Origin: an uncultured Parabacteroides sp.
Lineage (GTDB): Bacteria > Bacteroidota > Bacteroidia > Bacteroidales > Tannerellaceae
Direction: 5' to 3'
DNA length: 64,000 nucleotides
Assembly (NCBI RefSeq): GCF_905196875.1
Contig: NZ_CAJJWO010000018.1
Coordinates: forward strand, 1-64,000
Part shown: piece by piece, positions 17,123 to 25,062 of the stretch
Numbering within the stretch: position 1 is the first letter of the stretch
Layout: the number at the start of each line of letters is the position of its first letter
Position numbers and translations under genes: made by a program
The notes under the pieces: generated by a model
Told to the model about the DNA's origin: nothing
Database searches by the model: none
Seen by the model: only the letters and a program-made list of their open reading frames with translations

Positions 17123-18394
17123 ATGAAAGTAGATGTTTTATTAGGATTGCAATGGGGTGACGAAGGCAAAGGTAAAGTTGTCGACGTGCTGACTCCCAAC
17201 TACGATGTAATCACTCGTTTTCAGGGAGGTCCCAATGCAGGACACACATTGGAGTTTAACGGAGAAAAGTATGTTCTTCGTTCTATTCCGTCAGGTATTT
17301 TCCAGGGAGGAAAAGTGAATGTAATCGGTAATGGTGTCGTTCTCGACCCGTTATTGTTCAAACAGGAAGCCGAAGCGCTTGCTGCCAGTGGTCACGACCT
17401 GACCAAACAACTTTGTATTTCTAAGAAGGCACACCTGATCCTGCCTACTCACCGTATGCTCGATGCTGCTTACGAAGCAGCCAAAGGTTCCGGTAAGATT
17501 GGTACGACAGGTAAAGGTATCGGCCCGACATATACAGACAAGATCAGCCGTAACGGTCTCCGCGTAGGTGACTTGCTGCATAACTTCGATGAAAAGTATG
17601 CCGCTGCCAAAGCACGCCACGAAGCGATCCTGAACTCATTGAACTATTCTTACGATATCAAGGAACTCGAAGCCCAATGGTTTGAAGCACTGGAATACCT
17701 GAAGAAATTCAACCTGATCGATAGCGAACATGTCGTAAACAACTACCTGAAAGAAGGTAAGTCTGTTCTGGCAGAAGGTGCACAGGGCACTATGCTGGAT
17801 ATCGACTTCGGTTCTTATCCGTTCGTTACTTCATCTAATACGATTTGCGCTGGATGTTGTACCGGCTTGGGCGTATCTCCGCGTAATATCGGCGAAGTGT
17901 ACGGTATCTTTAAAGCTTATTGCACCCGTGTAGGTAGCGGCCCGTTCCCGACTGAACTGTTCGACGAAACAGGCGATCAGCTTTGTACGTTGGGACATGA
18001 GTTCGGTTCCGTTACAGGACGTAAGCGCCGTTGCGGTTGGATCGACTTGGTAGCGTTGAAATATGCCGTTATGATCAACGGTGTAAGCCAGCTTATCATG
18101 ATGAAGAGCGACGTGCTCGACGGTTTCGAAACGATCAAGGCTTGTGTAGCTTATAAGATCAACGGGGAAGAGGTAACAGAATTCCCGTTTGAAATCGACG
18201 ATACGATCGAACCTGTATACGTTGAACTGCCGGGTTGGAAGACAGACATGACAAAGATGCAGAGCGAAGACGAATTCCCCGAAGAATTCAACGCATACCT
18301 CGCTTTCCTTGAAGAAGAGCTGGGTGTCCCTGTTAAAATCGTGTCGGTAGGACCCGACCGTGAGCAGACAATTATCCGGTATATCGAAGAATAA
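17123..18394 (+). CDS. purA: Adenylosuccinate synthetase
   Basis: The 423-aa enzyme joins aspartate to IMP using GTP, the first committed step from IMP to AMP. It has the P-loop-like QWGDEGKGKVVD at residues ~10-21, GGPNAGHT, the IMP-binding KGIGPTYTDK, and the C-terminal VSVGPDREQT. It follows the Fur-family gene by 29 bp with no visible promoter, so the two may share a transcript. It ends at a strong terminator. Confidence 0.97.
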   Translation: MKVDVLLGLQWGDEGKGKVVDVLTPNYDVITRFQGGPNAGHTLEFNGEKYVLRSIPSGIFQGGKVNVIGNGVVLDPLLFKQEAEALAASGHDLTKQLCISKKAHLILPTHRMLDAAYEAAKGSGKIGTTGKGIGPTYTDKISRNGLRVGDLLHNFDEKYAAAKARHEAILNSLNYSYDIKELEAQWFEALEYLKKFNLIDSEHVVNNYLKEGKSVLAEGAQGTMLDIDFGSYPFVTSSNTICAGCCTGLGVSPRNIGEVYGIFKAYCTRVGSGPFPTELFDETGDQLCTLGHEFGSVTGRKRRCGWIDLVALKYAVMINGVSQLIMMKSDVLDGFETIKACVAYKINGEEVTEFPFEIDDTIEPVYVELPGWKTDMTKMQSEDEFPEEFNAYLAFLEEELGVPVKIVSVGPDREQTIIRYIEE

Positions 18395-18411
18395 ACATCA
18401 GATACTATTAC

Positions 18412-18459
18412 AAAATGGCAGAAGACCACCTCTAAGCAGGCCAATCTTCTGCCATTTTT
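18412..18459 (+). terminator. Intrinsic terminator of purA
   Basis: AAAATGGCAGAAGA (18412-18425) and TCTTCTGCCATTTT (18445-18458) form a perfect 14-bp stem running into T residues. Confidence 0.9.
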
Positions 18460-18518
18460 GTTTCTGGCAGACTTTTTGTAAGACATTTCTTGTATAACAC
18501 TTAATTAATTAGAGCATT

Positions 18519-19205
18519 ATGAGCATGTATTGGATTATATTTATTGGTTTTGCCTTGTTAAGCTGGCTGGTGTCTTCCCGACTGAAAAGCAAGTTTGAGA
18601 AGTATTCTAAGATTCCTATGCCTAACGGGATGACCGGAAAGGATATAGCTGAAAAGATGTTGCACGATAACGGCATCTACGATGTGAAGGTGATTTCTAC
18701 TCCCGGACATTTGACAGACCATTACAATCCTGCCAATCAAACGGTAAACCTGAGTGAGTCTGTATATTATAGCAACAGTATAGCTGCTGCGGCTGTGGCA
18801 GCACACGAATGTGGTCATGCGGTACAGCATGCAACGGCATACGGCCCTTTGAAGATGCGTTCGGCTTTGGTTCCGATCGTAAGTTTTTCTTCTAACATCA
18901 TGACCTGGGTATTGTTGGGAGGTATGCTGATGTTGCATACATTTCCGCAACTGATGCTGATCGGTATCATTCTGTTTGCAATGACTACGCTGTTCAGTTT
19001 CATAACACTGCCGGTTGAGATCAATGCCAGCCAGCGTGCTTTGGCCTGGTTGAGTAATGCCGGAATAACGAATGCCTATACACATGATAAGGCGGAAGAT
19101 GCTTTGCGTTCTGCTGCTTATACTTATGTGGTTGCCGCTTTAGGTTCTCTGGCTACCTTATTATATTATGTGATGATCTTCCTGGGTGGAAGAAGTCGCG
19201 ACTAA
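18519..19205 (+). CDS. Membrane zinc metallopeptidase (YugP-like)
   Basis: The 228-aa protein belongs to the neutral zinc metallopeptidase family resembling B. subtilis YugP (PF04298). It has an N-terminal helix (residues ~3-20), the zinc motif HECGH within AAHECGHAVQHATAY near residue 93, two central hydrophobic segments (about 125-170) and a last helix near the C-terminus. The active site probably lies at the membrane surface. The physiological substrate of this family is unknown. It is flanked by terminators on both sides and is monocistronic. Confidence 0.88.
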   Translation: MSMYWIIFIGFALLSWLVSSRLKSKFEKYSKIPMPNGMTGKDIAEKMLHDNGIYDVKVISTPGHLTDHYNPANQTVNLSESVYYSNSIAAAAVAAHECGHAVQHATAYGPLKMRSALVPIVSFSSNIMTWVLLGGMLMLHTFPQLMLIGIILFAMTTLFSFITLPVEINASQRALAWLSNAGITNAYTHDKAEDALRSAAYTYVVAALGSLATLLYYVMIFLGGRSRD

Positions 19206-19223
19206 AGTTAGTACCGTATCAAA

Positions 19224-19270
19224 ATAAAAAGCAGCCCGAGGCATTCTGAATGCCTCGGGCTGCTTTTTAT
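19224..19270. terminator. Bidirectional terminator, 22-bp perfect stem
   Basis: The arms 19224-19245 and 19249-19270 are perfect complements around a 3-nt loop (CTG), with A-rich and T-rich ends. It can end both the Zn-peptidase transcript and the opposing small-protein operon, whose last stop codon lies inside it. Confidence 0.93.
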
Positions 19271-19380
19271 TTTTTCTTTTTCTTCTCTTTACGTTCTTCC
19301 TTCTCAATAAAATAAACCCAAATTAGTGATCCTATAAGTAATATCATAGGAATTGAAAATGCCATGAGAATATTTGCCAT
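19267..19380 (-). CDS. 37-residue membrane peptide
   Basis: An ATG at 19380 opens 37 codons to TAA at 19267-19269. The product starts MANILMAFSIPMILLIGSLI, a single transmembrane helix, and ends in a strongly charged tail rich in Lys and Glu. The start is preceded by AAAGGAGGAATAATT, a perfect Shine-Dalgarno AGGAGG, which is unusual in this genome. Only 2 bp separate it from the 68-aa gene upstream, so the pair is one operon. I do not recognise the family. Good ribosome site, coupling and composition support a real gene. Confidence 0.7.
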   Translation of the reverse strand: MANILMAFSIPMILLIGSLIWVYFIEKEERKEKKKKK

Positions 19381-19382
19381 AA

Positions 19383-19589
19383 TTATTCCTCCTTTAATTT
19401 AATTAGAAATAAGCCAACTGTAAAAAAGGAAATGCTTGAGATGACTCCTGTTAAATAGATAACAATAGTGTTCTCTCCGAAATCCTTTAGTAAGGCTGTT
19501 ACAACAACGCCTGTTGTTATGTACTTCGCTAAATCGATAGCAAAACTACCAATCTCGCCATACAATGCTTTCTTTTGTTTCTTTTTCAT
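19383..19589 (-). CDS. Small two-helix membrane protein (DUF6722-like?)
   Basis: The 68-aa protein has a basic N-terminus (MKKKQKKALYGEIG), two hydrophobic helices (about residues 22-36 and 43-64) and a short charged tail. It resembles small Bacteroidales proteins I know as DUF6722, but this is from memory. It has its own promoter and shares the transcript with the 37-residue peptide gene that begins 2 bp after its stop. Function unknown; a partner pair of small membrane proteins is a reasonable guess. Confidence 0.7.
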   Translation of the reverse strand: MKKKQKKALYGEIGSFAIDLAKYITTGVVVTALLKDFGENTIVIYLTGVISSISFFTVGLFLIKLKEE

Positions 19590-19610
19590 AGTCTCGTCAT
19601 ATTTTGATTA

Positions 19611-19626
19611 CGTTACAAACGTAACG
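19611..19626 (-). promoter_or_regulatory. Promoter with overlapping palindrome, small-protein operon
   Basis: The palindrome CGTTAC-AAAC-GTAACG spans 19611-19626. On the minus strand it contains the -7 element TACGTTTG (plus 19616-19623), with ATTG 20 bp further upstream as a possible -33. The start of transcription would fall about 20 nt before the 68-aa gene. The overlap suggests a repressor site. Confidence 0.55.
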
Positions 19627-19686
19627 AAAAGAAACGGATAAAACAATCAACCTTCCCAATAAATAACGAAATTGAAACAAAATACC

Positions 19687-19694
19687 TACCTTTG
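19687..19694 (+). promoter_or_regulatory. -7 promoter element of hisS
   Basis: TACCTTTG, an exact TAnnTTTG match. It lies 68 bp before the hisS ATG at 19762 and argues against a TTG start at 19672. Confidence 0.6.
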
Positions 19695-19761
19695 CATTCC
19701 GAATAATAACATAATAGATAAAAGTCGGTTAGCTCCGACGATAAAGAAGAGCAAACAGTAT

Positions 19762-21117
19762 ATGCAGAAGCCATCTATACCAAAAGGTACAAGAGATTTT
19801 TCGCCCGAAGAAATGGCGAAACGTAATTATATATTCAACACGATTCGCGAAGTATATCATCTGTACGGATTTCAACAAATAGAAACTCCGGCCATGGAGA
19901 ACCTGTCGACTCTGATGGGCAAGTATGGTGAAGAAGGTGACAAGCTGCTTTTCAAGATATTAAACTCCGGCGATTGCTTCTCCGGCATTACCGACGAAGA
20001 ACTGGCCGAACGTAATGCCGTAAAGTTCGGTGTGAAGGCCTGCGAGAAAGGCCTGCGTTACGACCTGACCGTTCCCTTTGCCCGCTACGTGGTGCAGCAC
20101 CGCAACGATATAACATTCCCTTTCAAACGCTATCAGATACAACCTGTATGGCGTGCCGACCGTCCGCAGAAAGGGCGTTACCGTGAGTTCTATCAGTGTG
20201 ATGGCGACGTGGTAGGTTCCGACTCGCTGGTCAATGAAGTGGAACTGATCCAGATCATGGATGAGGTATTCCGTCGTTTCGGTATCCGCGTCTGCATCAA
20301 GATGAACAACCGTAAGATATTATCCGGTATTGCCGAAATCATTGGTGAAGCAGATAAGATCGTCGATATTACCGTAGCTATCGATAAACTGGACAAGATC
20401 GGCCTGGATAACGTAAACGAAGAACTTCGCAGCAAAGGCCTTTCTGAAGAGGCAATTGCCCGTCTGCAACCGATCATCATGCTGTCGGGAACCAACCGCG
20501 AAAAGCTGGCAGTTCTGAAAGAACAGCTGTCTACCTCGGAGATTGCTGTGAAAGGTATCGAAGAAATGACCTTCATCCTCGACCGTATCGACCTGTTGCC
20601 TATGCATTCCGAACTGGAACTCGACCTGACCCTGGCACGCGGACTGAACTATTACACCGGAGCTATCTTCGAAGTAAAAGCACTGGATGTTCAGATCGGA
20701 AGTATCACCGGTGGCGGACGTTATGACAACCTGACCGGTGTATTTGGCATGGATGGCGTATCCGGCGTAGGTATCTCTTTCGGTGCAGACCGTATCTTCG
20801 ACGTACTGAACCAGTTGGAACTTTATCCTGCCGACTCGTTATTGACAACACAACTACTGTTCGTCAACTTCGGAGAGAAAGAAGAGAGCTATCTGCTGCC
20901 TATCATCGCCAAAGTACGTGCCGCCGGTATCCGTACCGAACTCTTCCCGGAAGCAGCCAAGATGAAGAAGCAGATGGGATATGCCGATACGAAGAAGATC
21001 CCGTTTGTGGCTATTGTTGGTGAAAATGAAATGAACGAAGGTAAGATAAACCTGAAGAATATGATCACAGGAGAACAAGTACCTGTGACCGTAGAAGAGC
21101 TGATCGCACAGTTCTAA
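19762..21117 (+). CDS. hisS: Histidyl-tRNA synthetase
   Basis: This 451-aa class II aminoacyl-tRNA synthetase charges tRNA-His. Motif 1 and the start of the catalytic domain are seen in KPSIPKGTRDFSPEEM and ETPAMENLSTLMGKYGEEG. Motif 2 is FKRYQIQPVWRADRPQKGRYREF, and the histidine-specific LARGLNYYTGAIFEV follows, then motif 3 SITGGGRYDNL and a C-terminal anticodon-binding domain. The start at 19762 (MQKPSIPKG) fits both the family and the upstream promoter. A terminator follows. Confidence 0.96.
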   Translation: MQKPSIPKGTRDFSPEEMAKRNYIFNTIREVYHLYGFQQIETPAMENLSTLMGKYGEEGDKLLFKILNSGDCFSGITDEELAERNAVKFGVKACEKGLRYDLTVPFARYVVQHRNDITFPFKRYQIQPVWRADRPQKGRYREFYQCDGDVVGSDSLVNEVELIQIMDEVFRRFGIRVCIKMNNRKILSGIAEIIGEADKIVDITVAIDKLDKIGLDNVNEELRSKGLSEEAIARLQPIIMLSGTNREKLAVLKEQLSTSEIAVKGIEEMTFILDRIDLLPMHSELELDLTLARGLNYYTGAIFEVKALDVQIGSITGGGRYDNLTGVFGMDGVSGVGISFGADRIFDVLNQLELYPADSLLTTQLLFVNFGEKEESYLLPIIAKVRAAGIRTELFPEAAKMKKQMGYADTKKIPFVAIVGENEMNEGKINLKNMITGEQVPVTVEELIAQF

Positions 21118-21140
21118 CCTGATTCAGAAAACTAACAAAT

Positions 21141-21185
21141 ACAACGACTTCTCCTGCTCAAAGAGAAGTCGTTGTCCTTTATATT
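21141..21185 (+). terminator. Terminator of hisS
   Basis: ACAACGACTTCTC (21141-21153) and GAGAAGTCGTTGT (21163-21175) form a perfect 13-bp stem, followed by CCTTTATATTT. It lies just before the GH30 gene. Confidence 0.75.
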
Positions 21186-21193
21186 TAAGCCTT

Positions 21194-22624
21194 ATGAAGA
21201 CATCTTGTTTAATTTTCGCAATTACTTTATTCATTTCTTCCTGCTCTTTCCAACCAAGAGCTTCCTGGGTGACAACCACTGAAAGCGAACCGTGGCAGGA
21301 ACAATCCGACCTCGTTTCTGCTTCTCCCGATACCATTCCTGAGATCGACGCAATAATCCATACCCGTAAGAAACAACAGAAGATAGACGGCTTCGGCGCC
21401 TGTTTCAACGAACTGGGCTGGATCTCTTTGAGCAAACTCGACCCAATCGTAAGGGAAGAAATCATGGAAGAGCTCTTTTTCCCCGAGATAGGAGCGAACC
21501 TCACCATCTGCCGTATGCCGGTAGGAGCCAACGACTTCTCCCGCGACTGGTATTCCTATAATGAGACGGATGGCGACTTCGAAATGAAGTATTTCACCAT
21601 TGCCAACGACCAGCAAACGTTGATCCCGTTTATCAAGAGTGCGCAGAAATACAATTCAGACCTGCGTATCTGGGCTTCCCCCTGGTGCCCGCCATCCTGG
21701 ATGAAATACAATAAACATTACGCCTCTGCCTATACCGGCGAGAACTTTAACGAGAAATACCGCAACGGGCTCCCGGCCGATAAAGTCGGTTACGAAGGTA
21801 CGGATATGTTTATCCAGGACTCTCTCTACCTGCAAGCCTACGCCTTGTATTTCTCTAAATTCATCGAAGCCTACCGCGAACAAGGTATCGACATCTTTGC
21901 CGTTATGCCGCAGAACGAATTTAACTCGGCACAAATATTTCCCAGCTGTTGCTGGACGTCTGCCTCTTTGGCAAACTTTATCGGCCGTTATCTCGGCCCG
22001 GCGATGAAAGAGCAGGACGTAAAAGTAATGTTCGGAACAATGGAACGTGCCAACGAAGCCCTGGTCGATACCATCCTGACCGATCCGGCAAGCAGCAAGT
22101 ATATCAGCGGTGTCGGTTTTCAATGGGCAGGGAAAGGTGCAATCAAAGGTATACACGAACGTTATCCCGATATGAAGCTCTACCAGACCGAGCAGGAATG
22201 CGGTGATGGGCAAAACGACTGGAGCGGAGCCGTCTATTCCTGGAACCTGATGCGTCATTACCTCGATAACGGAGCTTCGGCTTATATGTATTGGAATATT
22301 TCGCTGGATAAAGGCGGTATCAGTCGGTGGGGATGGGCGCAAAACTCTCTGGTGGTTGTCGATCCCGATACGAAGACTTTCCGCTTCACTCCCGAATATT
22401 ATGTCATGAAACACCTGAGCCACTACGTACAGCCCGGCGCTCGTAAACTCGAAACTTCCGGTCTTTTCGCTAACCTTCTGGCCTTTATCAACCCCGATAA
22501 AAGCATCGTAGTCGCTTTGGCTAACGAAGGAAACGACGACCGGCAGGTGTCTGTCGAAATAGATGGCCGCGTGTATCAACCTGTATTACCGGCACATTCC
22601 ATTTCCACTCTCCTGATAGACTAA
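21194..22624 (+). CDS. GH30 glycoside hydrolase lipoprotein
   Basis: The 476-aa protein has a lipoprotein signal (ISSC at residues 14-17) and a GH30 (beta/alpha)8 catalytic domain followed by the family's C-terminal beta domain. Characteristic segments are KIDGFGACFNELGW, LRIWASPWCPPSWMKY, the acid/base Glu242 in MPQNEFNSAQ, and the nucleophile in YQTEQECGDG (Glu333). Bacterial relatives act on beta-1,6-glucans, glucosylceramide-like substrates or beta-xylosides, so the specificity is open. It is not part of a sus-type locus here. It begins 9 bp after the hisS terminator. Confidence 0.92.
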   Translation: MKTSCLIFAITLFISSCSFQPRASWVTTTESEPWQEQSDLVSASPDTIPEIDAIIHTRKKQQKIDGFGACFNELGWISLSKLDPIVREEIMEELFFPEIGANLTICRMPVGANDFSRDWYSYNETDGDFEMKYFTIANDQQTLIPFIKSAQKYNSDLRIWASPWCPPSWMKYNKHYASAYTGENFNEKYRNGLPADKVGYEGTDMFIQDSLYLQAYALYFSKFIEAYREQGIDIFAVMPQNEFNSAQIFPSCCWTSASLANFIGRYLGPAMKEQDVKVMFGTMERANEALVDTILTDPASSKYISGVGFQWAGKGAIKGIHERYPDMKLYQTEQECGDGQNDWSGAVYSWNLMRHYLDNGASAYMYWNISLDKGGISRWGWAQNSLVVVDPDTKTFRFTPEYYVMKHLSHYVQPGARKLETSGLFANLLAFINPDKSIVVALANEGNDDRQVSVEIDGRVYQPVLPAHSISTLLID

Positions 22625-22681
22625 CCGGTAGCCTACTATATATTAATGTAAGGGACGTTAGAAACTAATTCTTTCCTCCCT

Positions 22682-22763
22682 TATTTTTTTGCTTTTGAGC
22701 ATGGTCGAAATCAATTTTGAGCTAGCTCAAAATTAAATTGAGGCATGCCCAAAAGAATAAAAA
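22682..22763. repeat. 82-bp imperfect palindrome
   Basis: The centre is a 22-bp perfect palindrome (22713-22734, core TTTTGAGCTAGCTCAAAA). The flanks continue it with CTTTTGAGCATG against CATGCCCAAAAG and T-rich against A-rich ends. It may end the GH30 transcript, though it is much larger than a normal terminator. Confidence 0.75.
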
Positions 22764-22930
22764 TATAGCACTTAACAGTTAAAAGATAGTGACCTATGAA
22801 CTACTTTACAGGCACTTTTGTTCTAGTCGGGAAGCTGGTAAGGCGGAAAGGATAGTCATCCTGTCAGTCGTGTCGGCACGATAAACTGTCGGGTTATGCA
22901 AATTTGTCAGTCTTTTTCCTGCCAATTGTT

Positions 22931-22947
22931 TTGGCACAGATTTCGCA
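22931..22947 (+). promoter_or_regulatory. Sigma-54-like promoter of groES-groEL
   Basis: TTGGCACAGATTTCGCA has the invariant GG (22933-22934) and GC (22945-22946) separated by exactly 10 bp and differs from the -24/-12 consensus TTGGCACG-N4-TTGCW at only two other positions. Transcription would start about 60 bp before groES. No TAnnTTTG element is obvious here. An inverted repeat TGCCAA/TTGGCA overlaps the -24 box. Confidence 0.5.
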
Positions 22948-23017
22948 TAGGAGTAAACGTGAATTAGAAATACACATATTATACATAATATTATTAACAT
23001 TAAAAATATATCGAAAG

Positions 23018-23287
23018 ATGAACATTAGACCATTAGCAGACAGAGTGCTTATCAAGCCCGCTGCAGCAGAAGAAAAGACACTTGGCGGAATCATTATCCC
23101 GGATTCAGCAAAAGAAAAACCTTTAAAAGGTGAAGTTGTTGCCGTAGGTAACGGAACAAAAGATGAAGAAATGGTTGTTAAAGCAGGCGATACTGTACTG
23201 TACGGAAAGTATGCAGGAACAGAAATCGAACTGGATGGTGAGAAATATCTTATCATGCGTCAGTCTGATATCTTAGCTATTATCTAA
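23018..23287 (+). CDS. groES: GroES co-chaperonin
   Basis: The 89-aa protein is the heptameric lid of the GroEL folding chamber. It has the full GroES sequence pattern, with RPLADRVLIKP at the start, the mobile loop KTLGGIIIPDSAKEKP, and the C-terminal KYLIMRQSDILAI. The start is ATG 23018; a frame open further upstream has no family support. It is co-transcribed with groEL, 33 bp downstream. Confidence 0.97.
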   Translation: MNIRPLADRVLIKPAAAEEKTLGGIIIPDSAKEKPLKGEVVAVGNGTKDEEMVVKAGDTVLYGKYAGTEIELDGEKYLIMRQSDILAII

Positions 23288-23320
23288 TTCATTAACGGAC
23301 AATAAAAAAGTAATATAATC

Positions 23321-24961
23321 ATGGCAAAAGAAATTAAGTACGATATGGATGCCCGCGACCTTTTGAAGAAAGGTGTGGACGAACTGGCAAACGCAGTAAA
23401 AGTAACATTAGGCCCGAAAGGCCGTAACGTGATCATCGAAAAGAAATTCGGTGCTCCTCACATCACAAAAGACGGTGTAACGGTTGCTAAAGAAGTGGAA
23501 CTGGCTTGCCCGTTCGAAAACATGGGTGCACAGTTGGTGAAGGAAGTAGCTTCCAAAACTAACGACAACGCTGGTGACGGTACGACTACTGCTACTGTAT
23601 TGGCACAGTCTATCATCGGTGTAGGTTTGAAGAACGTTACAGCAGGTGCTAACCCGATGGACCTGAAACGCGGTATCGACAAAGCCGTTGCCAAAGTGGT
23701 TGAAAAGATCGCTGACCAGGCTGAAGAAGTAGGCGACCAGTTCGAAAAGATCGAACACGTAGCTAAGATCTCTGCCAACGGTGACGAAACAATCGGTAAA
23801 CTGATTGCTGAAGCTATGCAGAAAGTGAAGAAAGAAGGCGTTATCACAGTGGAAGAAGCAAAAGGTACTGAAACTACAGTTGACGTAGTAGAAGGTATGC
23901 AGTTCGACCGTGGTTACATCTCTCCGTACTTCGTAACAAATACGGAAAAGATGGAATGCGAGATGGAAAATCCGTATATCCTGATCTACGATAAGAAGAT
24001 CTCTGTACTGAAAGACCTGCTTCCTATCCTGGAACCGGCTGTTCAGAGCGGTCGTCCTCTGTTGATCATTGCAGAAGATATCGACAGCGAAGCGTTGGCT
24101 ACATTGGTTGTAAACCGTCTGCGTGGTTCTTTGAAGATCTGTGCTGTAAAGGCTCCGGGCTTCGGCGACCGTCGTAAAGCTATGTTGGAAGATATCGCTG
24201 TATTGACAGGCGGTGTTGTTATCTCTGAAGAAAAAGGCTTGAAGTTGGAAGGCGCTACAATGGATATGTTGGGTACTGCCGAAAAGATCACTGTAGACAA
24301 AGATACTACTATCATTGTGAACGGTGCAGGCGACAAAGCTGCTATCCAGGCTCGTATCGGTCAGATCAAGACTCAGATCGAAAACACTACTTCTGATTAC
24401 GATAAAGAAAAACTGCAGGAACGTCTGGCTAAGATGGCAGGTGGTGTAGCTGTTCTTTACGTAGGTGCTCCTTCTGAAGTGGAAATGAAAGAAAAGAAAG
24501 ACCGTGTGGACGACGCTTTGCATGCAACCCGTGCAGCTATCGAAGAAGGTACAGTTCCTGGTGGTGGTGTAGCTTACATCCGTGCTATCGAAGCATTGGA
24601 AGGCATGAAGGGCGAAAACGAAGACGAAACAACTGGTATCGAAATCGTTAAACGCGCTATCGAAGAACCGTTGCGTCAGATCGTTGCCAACGCAGGTAAG
24701 GAAGGTGCCGTTATCGTTCAGAAAGTGAAAGAAGGTAAAGGCGACTTCGGTTACAATGCCCGTACGGACAAATATGAAAACCTGTGCGCTGTCGGTGTAA
24801 TCGACCCGGCTAAGGTAACTCGCGTTGCTTTGGAAAATGCTGCCTCTATCGCTGGTATGTTCCTGACAACAGAATGCGTAATCGCTGAAAAGAAAGAAGA
24901 AGGTCCTGCTATGCCGCCGATGAACCCGGGTATGGGTGGCGGAATGGGTGGAATGATGTAA
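23321..24961 (+). CDS. groEL: GroEL chaperonin
   Basis: The 546-aa chaperonin forms the ATP-driven double ring that folds cytosolic proteins. It has VTLGPKGRNVIIEK, the ATP-site DGTTTATVLAQ, the signature AAIEEGTVPGGGVAYIRA, and the usual Gly-Met-rich tail (GMGGGMGGMM). Length and composition are normal. Codon use is strongly biased, as expected of an abundant protein, and produces a spurious 525-codon antisense frame. A terminator follows. Confidence 0.98.
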   Translation: MAKEIKYDMDARDLLKKGVDELANAVKVTLGPKGRNVIIEKKFGAPHITKDGVTVAKEVELACPFENMGAQLVKEVASKTNDNAGDGTTTATVLAQSIIGVGLKNVTAGANPMDLKRGIDKAVAKVVEKIADQAEEVGDQFEKIEHVAKISANGDETIGKLIAEAMQKVKKEGVITVEEAKGTETTVDVVEGMQFDRGYISPYFVTNTEKMECEMENPYILIYDKKISVLKDLLPILEPAVQSGRPLLIIAEDIDSEALATLVVNRLRGSLKICAVKAPGFGDRRKAMLEDIAVLTGGVVISEEKGLKLEGATMDMLGTAEKITVDKDTTIIVNGAGDKAAIQARIGQIKTQIENTTSDYDKEKLQERLAKMAGGVAVLYVGAPSEVEMKEKKDRVDDALHATRAAIEEGTVPGGGVAYIRAIEALEGMKGENEDETTGIEIVKRAIEEPLRQIVANAGKEGAVIVQKVKEGKGDFGYNARTDKYENLCAVGVIDPAKVTRVALENAASIAGMFLTTECVIAEKKEEGPAMPPMNPGMGGGMGGMM

Positions 24962-24986
24962 TTCTTTCTCCTGAAAATAAAACACG

Positions 24987-25024
24987 AAACGGCTGCTTCC
25001 GAAAAAGGAAGTGGCCGTTTTTTT
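24987..25024 (+). terminator. Terminator of groES-groEL
   Basis: AAACGGCTGCTTCC and GGAAGTGGCCGTTT pair at 12 of 14 positions with a 6-nt loop, followed by seven T. Confidence 0.85.
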
Positions 25025-25026
25025 AT

Positions 25027-25034
25027 TATATTTG
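25027..25034 (+). promoter_or_regulatory. -7 promoter element of the araC-type gene
   Basis: TATATTTG, an exact TAnnTTTG match, 29 bp before the GTG start. It lies immediately after the groEL terminator T-tract. Confidence 0.5.
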
Positions 25035-25062
25035 TCACGGTTTACATATATAATAATGTATA

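Larger units (their letters stand above)
22625..23017. other. 393-bp intergenic region before groES
   Basis: There is no gene. It holds an 82-bp imperfect palindrome (22682-22763), four copies of TGTCRG (22862, 22871, 22887, 22905) and a promoter region for groES-groEL with an inverted repeat TGCCAA-N5-TTGGCA (22920-22936). Confidence 0.65.

Noticed and set aside
21656..22579. 307-codon frame antisense to the GH30 gene
   Set aside because: It lies wholly within a gene with clear catalytic motifs; no domain or signal of its own.
23408..24985. 525-codon frame antisense to groEL
   Set aside because: It mirrors the strong codon bias of groEL, has low-complexity Phe/Ser-rich composition, and no promoter or family likeness.
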